Below, one piece after another: positions 36,264 through 42,710 of a DNA stretch of 42,710 nt. The notes beneath the pieces were generated by a model. It ran no database searches, had not been told where the DNA came from, and saw nothing but the letters and a program-made list of their open reading frames with translations. The position numbers were made by a program, and so were the translations under genes. The DNA lies in the IMG/VR virus record IMGVR_UViG_3300005294_000005, positions 1 through 42,710 of that record; one strand, written 5' to 3'. Source of the DNA: a virus. Position 1 is the first letter of the stretch, and every line of letters starts with the position of its first letter.

Positions 36264-36498
36264 AACCCTGGGAGGGCTGGTGGATAAGCTGATCACCAAC
36301 AACACCAAGTTGTGGTTCACCCAGGCCAAGGCCCATGATGCCGCTCAGAAGGGCGAAGGGCTGGATGCGGAGACGGTGGCTCGGCTTCACAGCCTGAACC
36401 TGATGCGGAACGAGTTGATGTCTGAGATCGACGTACTTCTGGCTAAGGCGGTAGAAAGTGGCCAAGCAGATGTGGACCCCCGCATCAAGATTGTGTAG
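36256..36498 (+). CDS. Small helical protein before portal, 80 aa
   Basis: A TTG at 36256 overlaps the previous stop. The sequence is helical and charged (LVDKLITNNTKLWF, LHSLNLMRNELMSEI). It lies 27 bp ahead of the portal gene, which has its own AGGAGGGTC site. Its role in head assembly is likely but unproven. Confidence 0.55.
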   Translation: MSETLGGLVDKLITNNTKLWFTQAKAHDAAQKGEGLDAETVARLHSLNLMRNELMSEIDVLLAKAVESGQADVDPRIKIV

Positions 36499-36525
36499 CC
36501 TAGCCGCTTAGGAGGGTCGCCAAGG

Positions 36526-38442
36526 ATGGCGCAAGGCAAACTACCTGACGGCAGGATCGAGCGCCCGCGTGAGTACCCCTCGTGGGAGCGGGTCATCGAG
36601 TTGGTCGATAGCCGCAGGCAGGATAGTCTCCGGTATAACTCCGCCCTCTTCAACAAACTCTCCGACTATTACCGCGCCTACCGTGGAGTCTGGCAGGGTC
36701 GTTTAGCCCAGTTCCGTAACAACATCTCGATCCCCTTCACCTTTGCCATGATCCAGTCGGATGTGGCGAGAAAGGTCCAGACTTCCTTCGGAGCCTGGCC
36801 GATTGTGGGATTCGAGGGCTACGCACCGGAAGACGCATCAAGGGCCAAGAAGAACGAAGTCCTGATTTCGGCCCAGATGCAGGACTGTGACTCCGCCACC
36901 AAGGCGGTGGACTTCTTCCTCCAGGCGGACATCTGTGGAACTGCGATCGCCCGCTGGGGATGGAAGAACCTCACCCGCAAGAACCGCTACCGCAAACTGG
37001 AGCAGATCGGCCCTGGTTTCTCGATTCCCGTGGTCTATACCGAGGAGTCGGAGATTTTCAACGGTCCCAACTGGGAAGTGGTGGACCGTCTAGATTTTTG
37101 GCAGCAGCCGGCACGCAAGTCGATCGACGAGATGGACTGGGTGATCCACAGGTACTGGGCCGACCTCGACAACCTGATGGACGACGCCAACGGGGACTAT
37201 CCTTACTTCGATCCCTCATCGGTGAGGATGCTCAAAGACTTCCCGATGACGGGGACTCAGTCAGCCGACTTCATGCAGAGGAAGCTCACCTTCCGAAACG
37301 ACTATGACTACATGGAGCGCTTGAAAGAGCGCTTCGCCAAGCCGGTCGAGATCTGGGAGATGCACGGCCTGGTGCCGAGCGAGTTCGCCACTGACGGTCT
37401 CCGGCACCGCTGCATCGCCGTCGCCAACGAACGGGTAGTGCTGAAGAACCGCGAAGGCCCGATGGCCAACCAGCAAAAGCCCTTCGCTTCCTACTCTCCC
37501 ATGAGAGATCCCTACGGGTTCGACGGCATCGGCAAGGCGGAGATCGCCTACGGCCCTCAGAGGACGGCCGATCGGCTCAACAACCAGAAACTCGACGCCA
37601 TCGATCTCTTGATCGACAACCAGTGGGTGGTGAGCAACACCGCTAACATCAACACCCAGAACCTGTTCAGCCGCACCGGGCGCATCATTATGGTGGATGG
37701 CCCGGCCGACGACACCACCATCCGGCCGTTGAGCCCGGACATGCGTAACGTCCAGATCGGCAACCAGGAGATCGGCGAACTCTTCAACTTCATGCAGCTA
37801 GGAACCGGCGAGACCGACTCTCTGCTCGGTGTGGGCACGAGTTCGAGGGAGACGGCGAGAGGCTTCCTGGGGCGACAGGAGAACGCCCTGACGCGCCTGA
37901 GCATGGAGTCGCGACTGGCGGATATCTGGGTCGAGACGATCGCCAACGCTTTCCGCCACATGGACAAGCTGTGGCTGCCGCTTCCCCAGGAGAGGAAGAT
38001 CCTGGGTTCAGTAGCGACGGTCGATCCCATCACTGGGCTCCCCTACCCCGAACAGGTGACCGAGATCGACTACGACGACCTGGCCCCCGACTACACCGCC
38101 CGCGCGGTGGGGTCGAGCCAGATGACGGGCAGGAACGTCAGGCAGCAAAACTGGATGCAGCTACTCCAGGTGCTGTCAGCCAACCCAGCGATGATGCAGT
38201 TGGTCAACTGGGCCAACTTCGCGCGCCAGACCTTCGAGTTGTTCGACTTCAAGAACGTCAACGACCTCCTGGTGACTCAGGTTCCCTTGGTGAACCAGCT
38301 AGCCACTGAGAACGGGATGAACCCCCAGGCGGTGGCCGGGGCAGTCTCGCAGCCGCTCAACCAACTCAACCCTGAAGTCTTGGGGCAGTTGATGCAGACC
38401 CAGCAAACCAGCCCGATTTCCATGGCGGGCATGACGGGGTGA
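36526..38442 (+). CDS. Portal protein
   Basis: A 638 aa protein behind AGGAGGGTC. Long helical sections with a beta-rich middle and motifs typical of podovirus head-tail connectors (NNISIPFTFAMIQSDVARK, about 65-83; DFFLQADICGTAIARWGWK, about 127-145). The C-terminus is Gln/Asn-rich. Portal dodecamers form the DNA channel and bind the terminase. The order portal, small protein, scaffold, capsid is standard. Confidence 0.8.
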   Translation: MAQGKLPDGRIERPREYPSWERVIELVDSRRQDSLRYNSALFNKLSDYYRAYRGVWQGRLAQFRNNISIPFTFAMIQSDVARKVQTSFGAWPIVGFEGYAPEDASRAKKNEVLISAQMQDCDSATKAVDFFLQADICGTAIARWGWKNLTRKNRYRKLEQIGPGFSIPVVYTEESEIFNGPNWEVVDRLDFWQQPARKSIDEMDWVIHRYWADLDNLMDDANGDYPYFDPSSVRMLKDFPMTGTQSADFMQRKLTFRNDYDYMERLKERFAKPVEIWEMHGLVPSEFATDGLRHRCIAVANERVVLKNREGPMANQQKPFASYSPMRDPYGFDGIGKAEIAYGPQRTADRLNNQKLDAIDLLIDNQWVVSNTANINTQNLFSRTGRIIMVDGPADDTTIRPLSPDMRNVQIGNQEIGELFNFMQLGTGETDSLLGVGTSSRETARGFLGRQENALTRLSMESRLADIWVETIANAFRHMDKLWLPLPQERKILGSVATVDPITGLPYPEQVTEIDYDDLAPDYTARAVGSSQMTGRNVRQQNWMQLLQVLSANPAMMQLVNWANFARQTFELFDFKNVNDLLVTQVPLVNQLATENGMNPQAVAGAVSQPLNQLNPEVLGQLMQTQQTSPISMAGMTG

Positions 38443-38443
38443 C

Positions 38444-38776
38444 ATGCTTACTGCGGGGCAGGTAGAGAAGGTCAAGTTCACGCTTGCTGGGTCTGGTTGG
38501 AACGACGTGATGCGTCCCGCGATTCAGCAGCGCGCCAACGAAGCCCTGAAAGCCCTTGCCCTCGACCCCAGCGAGCGGGCTAAGATAGGTGGCGAGTTCA
38601 AAGACTTGGAAGACAAGGACCTAAGAGCCATCATCCGCGAGTGTCAGTGGATGCTCGTGGTGTGGGTGAACGAGGTCAACGTCTTCGAGATGAATCGGCG
38701 TTCGGAGGAAATCCAGCGCCAGCAGAACGGCCCCGGCATGGAGCCGGATGCCCACCAGGCTGGCCTAACCCGCTAG
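38444..38776 (+). CDS. Small head protein, 110 aa
   Basis: ATG 38444 is one base after the portal stop. It is helical (NDVMRPAIQQRANEAL, DKDLRAIIRECQWMLV). Its position between portal and scaffold suggests a head assembly factor. No family is recognised. Confidence 0.6.
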   Translation: MLTAGQVEKVKFTLAGSGWNDVMRPAIQQRANEALKALALDPSERAKIGGEFKDLEDKDLRAIIRECQWMLVVWVNEVNVFEMNRRSEEIQRQQNGPGMEPDAHQAGLTR

Positions 38777-38794
38777 CCGGAAGAGGAACCAAGG

Positions 38795-39517
38795 ATGGAC
38801 GAGAACCAGGTCGATCCGGCTGCCGATAACAAGGAGCCCAACGCCGACCAGCGTATTGCTGACCTCGAAGCTCGACTGGCAGATACCCAACGGCGCTACG
38901 CCGCCTCCTCGGAAGAGGGCAAACGGCTCGCCCAGTTGAACCAGCAGTTTCAGCAGCAAGCATTCGAGTCGCGCCAAACCGTCCCGCAACGCAGTCCCAG
39001 CCCCTACCAGTCGCTGATCGACTCGGGGGTGGACGCAGCAGCGATCGACGCCATCGTGGATGAGCGTGTGAACACCAAGATCGCAGCGGCGTTCGAGCCG
39101 ATTGCCAAGGGATTCCAGGCCCGCACCCAGATGCTCGCCTCCTACCCCGAATACGGGAAGTACGAGGCCGATATCGCGGCCTTTGTCCAGTCCGACCCGA
39201 CCGTCAACGAGCGCTACCAGCGGATCTTTTCATCCGATCCCATCGCTGCCAACGAGTACGCCTACCTGAAGTACGGGGAGACGACCAAGCGGAGCCACAA
39301 GAACGGTACTCAACGCGAAGCCCGCGAGGAGACCGCTCACGCCCAGATCCCCTCGGGGAGAAGCGGCGACGCCCGCCGGCAGCCTCAAGGCAACGAAGCC
39401 GCCCTCCATGAAGCAAGGAGAGCGGTGATCGAGTCTGGATACAACAAGGGAGCGGTGAACAACTTCGCACGGCAGCGCCTGCGTCAAGTGATTACCGACG
39501 AGTTCCTGAACCAGTAG
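38795..39517 (+). CDS. Scaffold (capsid assembly) protein
   Basis: A 240 aa protein. The N-terminal half is a charged coiled coil (ADQRIADLEARLADTQRRY, about 25-43). The middle has a helical region (ASYPEYGKYEADIAAF) and the C-terminus is basic/helical (NNFARQRLRQVITDEF). Such proteins guide the capsid and are removed before packaging. It is directly ahead of the capsid gene. Confidence 0.72.
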   Translation: MDENQVDPAADNKEPNADQRIADLEARLADTQRRYAASSEEGKRLAQLNQQFQQQAFESRQTVPQRSPSPYQSLIDSGVDAAAIDAIVDERVNTKIAAAFEPIAKGFQARTQMLASYPEYGKYEADIAAFVQSDPTVNERYQRIFSSDPIAANEYAYLKYGETTKRSHKNGTQREAREETAHAQIPSGRSGDARRQPQGNEAALHEARRAVIESGYNKGAVNNFARQRLRQVITDEFLNQ

Positions 39518-39542
39518 GGGCTCTTGGAGGGGGCATAAGGAC

Positions 39543-40517
39543 ATGCCGACCGCACCAGGTACAGTATCTGATGCTGGTTTGTTTTCGACCATCGACAGTG
39601 GCTATCTCAACACCGTCACCGGAGCGGGGCATCACGAGGATCTGACCGACATCGTCACGATTCTCGACAGCTACCAGACCCCGTTCTTCTCCTCGGCCCC
39701 GAAGATGCGGGCCTACGACGTGATGCATAGCTGGGCGGTGGACTCGCTGGCGGCAACGGCGACGGCGGGCCTGGCGGAAGGCATCGACTTCGGTGGTGAC
39801 ACCATCACCGGGCCGGCGCGACTGAGCAACGTCACGCAGATCTTCGCCCGTCACGTCATCGTCTCCGACCGCGAACGTGCCGCACGAGTGGCCGGTATTC
39901 GTGATATGTACGAGTACCAGACCATGAAGGCGTTCAAGGAGATCGCGAGAAACTTCGAGTCGCGTTCCTTCAACTCCGGCACTGGTGTGGCAGCGAGCGC
40001 CACGGGTGCTGAAGCCACCACGGCTCCCTTGATGAAGGGGTTCCGTGGGCTGGGTATCAGCACCGCCTCCAGCGCCTCGGGTGGGTTCGCAACCGCCGAC
40101 CTGATCACCATGACGCAGGTGCTGTTCCAGGCCGGAGCCGAGCCGGACTCGATCTGGTTCGCGCCCGACACCAAGCGTCAGTTCACCGTTGCGACCCTGG
40201 CGACCACCTTCAACACCAGGAACATCGCCGCGTCGGATATGCGGATCGTGGCCAACATCGACGTATTCGAGACCCCGTTCAGCCAGTTGCTGGCGGTGAT
40301 CACCGACCGATTCATCCCCTGCTCGACTTCGAGTGCGGTGGGGGCGTACTACATCGGTGATCGCTCGATGGCCAAGGTGGCGTTCTACCGCCCGCCTCAG
40401 CATAAGCCGATGGGCAAGGGTGGCGATCATACAAGAGGAATCTGCCTCATGGAGGCAACGATTCAGCTCGACCACCCAAGCTCGTGGTACGCCATGACTG
40501 GTGTCACCAACGGCTAG
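39543..40517 (+). CDS. Major capsid protein, SU10 type
   Basis: A 324 aa protein behind TAAGGAC. The N-arm and the E-loop-like region (DVMHSWAVDSLAATATAG, about 58-75) and the TQIFARHVIVSDRERAARVAG helix/strand (about 99-119) match the HK97-fold SU10-type (DUF5309) major capsid proteins. The C-terminal part has KVAFYRPPQHKPMGKGG. It is expected to form the icosahedral shell. A hairpin follows the gene. Confidence 0.85.
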   Translation: MPTAPGTVSDAGLFSTIDSGYLNTVTGAGHHEDLTDIVTILDSYQTPFFSSAPKMRAYDVMHSWAVDSLAATATAGLAEGIDFGGDTITGPARLSNVTQIFARHVIVSDRERAARVAGIRDMYEYQTMKAFKEIARNFESRSFNSGTGVAASATGAEATTAPLMKGFRGLGISTASSASGGFATADLITMTQVLFQAGAEPDSIWFAPDTKRQFTVATLATTFNTRNIAASDMRIVANIDVFETPFSQLLAVITDRFIPCSTSSAVGAYYIGDRSMAKVAFYRPPQHKPMGKGGDHTRGICLMEATIQLDHPSSWYAMTGVTNG

Positions 40518-40527
40518 GTAAGGGGAT

Positions 40528-40552
40528 GGGGGCTGGGTGCTGCCCGGCCCCC
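40528..40552 (+). terminator. Strong hairpin after the capsid gene
   Basis: A 10 bp GC-rich stem (40528-40537 with 40543-40552; one G-U) with a 5-base loop. The following T tract is poor (TACCTT). It is likely a partial terminator or mRNA stabiliser that keeps the capsid transcript more abundant than downstream genes. The next gene starts 18 bp on, behind AAAGGAGGA. Confidence 0.55.
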
Positions 40553-40570
40553 TACCTTAAAGGAGGACTC

Positions 40571-40876
40571 ATGCTCGGCCAGGCAGTGAAGGCACAGCGG
40601 ATCGTGGCTGAGAACAAGGGTTGGAGCACCACCAAGATCGTTGGCAAGGACGGCGACAACGTCGATATCGCCAACTGGAACAAGCAACCCGAGTCGCAGA
40701 TCATCGGCACGCCGTCGGTAGGGAAGTTCACCGAGAGCATCCCTGAGCGTCAGAAGGACTTTCCTGGCTCAGTACCTGACAAGGTGGGTCAGGGCGTGGC
40801 GTGGAACCAGCCGGAAGATCCTCGTGGCTACGAGGACCATCACACCGTCCACGCCGATCCCGAGGCGGGTAAGTAG
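40571..40876 (+). CDS. Head-region protein, 101 aa
   Basis: ATG 40571 behind AAAGGAGGACTC is preferred over the long upstream frame that would pass through the capsid hairpin. The protein is basic and mixed (VAENKGWSTTKIVGKDG) with a beta-like C-terminus. It is probably a decoration or head completion protein; no family is recognised. Confidence 0.6.
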   Translation: MLGQAVKAQRIVAENKGWSTTKIVGKDGDNVDIANWNKQPESQIIGTPSVGKFTESIPERQKDFPGSVPDKVGQGVAWNQPEDPRGYEDHHTVHADPEAGK

Positions 40877-41227
40877 ATGTTCTACGTCGCCAAGAACGAG
40901 AGTCCGGCTGACGTGATGATGGACCCCAAGCTCCTGATGGCGGTCAACCCGGACTACTACGGTCCGAGGTTCGACGGCATCGCCGAGTTGCGGAAGATCG
41001 ACGACGGCAGTCTTCATCGGGGAAACGAGTTCAGGCGAGTGGCGAGTTTCGTCAACGTACCACTGTTCGCGGCGATGGAAACGCTGCTCGACCCCAACTG
41101 GCTGAAGGACAAGAAGATTTTCTACGACTTCTTGGACCGCAACCCGGAGTACTGCACTTACGATCGCCGTAAGGCACGGAGAAACAACAGCGTGACGGTG
41201 ATCGACGGCAAGGAGGTGCTGAAATGA
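40877..41227 (+). CDS. Head-region protein, 116 aa
   Basis: ATG 40877 follows the stop immediately. It is Asp/Lys/Arg-rich (FYVAKNESPADVMMDPKLLM, FLDRNPEYCTYDRRKARRN). The next ATG overlaps its stop. It may be a head-completion or head-tail protein. No family is recognised. Confidence 0.6.
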   Translation: MFYVAKNESPADVMMDPKLLMAVNPDYYGPRFDGIAELRKIDDGSLHRGNEFRRVASFVNVPLFAAMETLLDPNWLKDKKIFYDFLDRNPEYCTYDRRKARRNNSVTVIDGKEVLK

Positions 41228-41532
41228 CGGTCCAGTTCAAGGGTGGCACGAGTGGCGACCGCTACGACTATAAGCCCAGCGTCCCGGGAAGTCAGTCGCT
41301 TCCGATCCAGTTGACGGAGACTGGAGACAGAAACCCCAGCACCGTGGTCTGCAAGGGTGGGCCGAAGGGCGACCACTACAGCAACCCGATCACGGCGACC
41401 CAGGACGATCTGCCGACCTTCATGCCGGCCGGCGGCACCAACGGAACAGGCACGGACATCGAAGACCCCGACACGCCTTACAGCCAGGCATCTCCGGGAG
41501 ACATCTTCAAGGGCAGTAAGTCCGATGGCTAG
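41224..41532 (+). CDS. Small head-region protein, 102 aa
   Basis: ATG 41224 overlaps the previous stop. It is Gly/Thr/Asn-rich with repeats of the GGxxGD type (FKGGTSGDRYDYKP, CKGGPKGDHYSNP), so it is a likely small beta or disordered protein. It overlaps the following gene by 8 bp. Confidence 0.6.
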   Translation: MTVQFKGGTSGDRYDYKPSVPGSQSLPIQLTETGDRNPSTVVCKGGPKGDHYSNPITATQDDLPTFMPAGGTNGTGTDIEDPDTPYSQASPGDIFKGSKSDG

Positions 41533-41752
41533 GGTAGCGCCGAAGAAGAGGATGCCCATGGCCCGGGCGGGGAACTACGTCGCCCCAGTGGACACGGTGG
41601 GGATGGACCCGGAGATGAAGTCCAGCCTGACCGGCACGCCGATGAACAAGGTGGAGAAGGCATACGTCCAGGGCACAGGGAGAAAGTCGGCGGTAGAGGC
41701 TGTGAGACGCGCCAGGCGCGCAAACAAGGCACCACTCCTCAAGGAGGATTAG
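41525..41752 (+). CDS. Small basic protein, 75 aa
   Basis: ATG 41525 within the end of the preceding gene is the most plausible start; a longer frame is open upstream. It is Lys/Arg/Ala-rich (EAVRRARRANKAPLLKED at the end), and likely binds nucleic acid or capsid. Its stop overlaps the glycosyltransferase GTG. Confidence 0.55.
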   Translation: MARVAPKKRMPMARAGNYVAPVDTVGMDPEMKSSLTGTPMNKVEKAYVQGTGRKSAVEAVRRARRANKAPLLKED

Positions 41753-42710
41753 TGGCGAAGCCGCTGACCATCTACACCGTTTGGCCGCCCAAGGCGACGG
41801 CAAGTTTCTACTACCGGATCGGTGTCCCGGTTTCGACCGCCCAGGATCTTGGACTCAACGTCAGGTCGATCATCGACCAGAACCTGGTGGACGTGTCGCC
41901 GATGGACCGTATCCGAAACTTCTGCGAGTCGGACTTGATCATCCTCTACCAGCCGGTGGGTGAGTCGGTGATCCAGCAGATTCGCGGAGTGCAGTCGTTC
42001 CTGGTATCGAGACGTGACGATGGCTGGAAGTGGCCGCCCTCGGTGATGCTGGAGACTGACGACAACCTGTTCAACGTCAGCCCCCTGAACCAAGCCTTCA
42101 AGAACCTCGGCATCCGCGACATGAACGGCACCATGATCCCTCCCGGCCACCATATCGGTGTGATCTCCAACGGCGAGAAGAAGGTGCTATGGCGTGACGG
42201 GGAGGCTGACTTCTCGATTCTCCGTAACCGCCAGACGCTGGGGACGTGGAAGTCCTTGCTGGAGATGGCGGATGCGGTGGGGTGTTCGACCCCGGCGGTG
42301 GCCAAGGCAATCGAGAAAGAGGCCAACGTCAAGCGCGTCAAGATCCATCCCAACCTGGTCCGGTTCGACCACTACGAGCAAGTGGACTTGAAGGAAACCG
42401 ACAAGATCAAAATCCTGTGGCAAGGCGGCATCGCTCACTACGAGGACTTCTATCCTCTAAGAGAGGCGTTCGGGAATGTCACTCGCAAGTACCCTGAGGT
42501 TCACTGGATCATCTGGGGGGCGCAGTTCCCCTGGGTGAAAGAGTTGATCCCCGCCCATCGTTACACTTTCAAGGACTGGTGCCCTTACCCCGAGTACAAG
42601 CTGAGACTGGCGATGGTGGGGCACGACATCGCGATCGCCCCACTCCAGGAAAACGTCTTCAACACCTGCCGTTCGGCCATCAAGTGGTACGAAGCCTCGG
42701 TGCTGAAGAA
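41752..42710 (+). CDS. GT4-like glycosyltransferase, N-terminal part (continues 1..389)
   Basis: GTG 41752 overlaps the previous stop (TAGTG) and follows AAGGAGG. Joined with 1-389 it is 433 aa. The N-terminal half opens with a strand (PLTIYTVWPPKATASFYY) and includes LETDDNLFNV. The acceptor half has KILWQGGIAHYEDFYPL and PEVHWIIWGAQFPW (about 225-260). The C-terminal half has HDIAIAPLQEN (about 291-301), IKWYEA and DGETALLF, the GT4 signature. It is a second sugar transferase in the late block, far from the cluster at 31101, and likely works with it. Confidence 0.85.
   Translation, partial: MAKPLTIYTVWPPKATASFYYRIGVPVSTAQDLGLNVRSIIDQNLVDVSPMDRIRNFCESDLIILYQPVGESVIQQIRGVQSFLVSRRDDGWKWPPSVMLETDDNLFNVSPLNQAFKNLGIRDMNGTMIPPGHHIGVISNGEKKVLWRDGEADFSILRNRQTLGTWKSLLEMADAVGCSTPAVAKAIEKEANVKRVKIHPNLVRFDHYEQVDLKETDKIKILWQGGIAHYEDFYPLREAFGNVTRKYPEVHWIIWGAQFPWVKELIPAHRYTFKDWCPYPEYKLRLAMVGHDIAIAPLQENVFNTCRSAIKWYEASVLK
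42665..42710. repeat. Terminal direct repeat, right copy
   Basis: Identical to 1-46. Together they close the circle; see the entry at 1. Confidence 0.95.

Noticed and set aside
39492-40475. Long leftward frame opposite the capsid gene
   Set aside because: It is antisense to a clear major capsid gene and has no ribosome site or domain.
1-42710. CRISPR array or integrated mobile element
   Set aside because: I found no regularly spaced direct repeats, transposase, integrase or reverse-transcriptase features.

Overview
The window is a complete, circularly closing genome of a tailed phage with podovirus-type morphology. The last 46 bases (42665-42710) repeat the first 46 (1-46), and an open frame for a glycosyltransferase runs in register across the join, so the unique length is 42,664 bp. 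The sequence is GC-rich, has almost no spacing between genes, and has no cellular housekeeping genes. The host cannot be named from sequence alone. Three candidate starts follow a -10 box so closely, or use CTG, that they suggest a GC-rich host tolerant of leaderless or non-standard starts; that is inference.

Layout. (1) A long rightward late block starts near 28026, runs through the end of the window, re-enters at base 1 and ends at 12093. Its order is small basic proteins, terminase small (probable) and large subunits, a sugar and glycan-modification cluster (31101-36263), portal, scaffold, SU10-type major capsid protein, small head proteins, a GT4-like glycosyltransferase across the contig join, head-tail adaptor, large tail nozzle-like protein, two tail appendage proteins with related C-terminal knobs, three ejection-type proteins, an M15-type endolysin, four small membrane proteins, and secreted or Ig-like proteins. 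(2) A leftward early-type block runs from about 24872 down to 12099. It holds about 40 mostly tiny genes linked by ATGA, GTGA, TTGA or CTGA overlaps. Recognisable members are a DEDD exonuclease interrupted by a +1 frameshift, a C5 cytosine methyltransferase, an HNH endonuclease, a NinG-like nuclease, a Cas4/RecB-like Fe-S nuclease, an AT-hook protein and many CxxC zinc-ribbon proteins. (3) A short rightward block (25363-26741) begins at a repeat-rich promoter and contains a tRNA-Trp-like sequence inside its first gene. (4) A short leftward island (26715-27725) faces it.

How it works together. The divergent non-coding region at 24873-25362 and the one at 27726-28025 are the two control regions: each has sigma70-like promoters, palindromes or short repeats. 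No DNA polymerase, helicase, primase, integrase or repressor is recognisable, so replication presumably uses host machinery, with the phage supplying nucleases, a methyltransferase and many small, probably host-directed, proteins. The sugar cluster (C-methyltransferase, GDP-fucose-synthase-like dehydratase/epimerase, two related GT2-like transferases, FkbM methyltransferase, GT9-like transferase, plus the GT4-like enzyme) sits between terminase and portal in the late operon. This suggests it decorates virion proteins or the host surface late in infection.

The least explained features are two compact structured non-coding elements (9700-9778 on + and 17170-17274 on -), the D-arm-poor tRNA-Trp-like gene, the promoter and repeat cluster at 25291-25380, and the glycan cluster.
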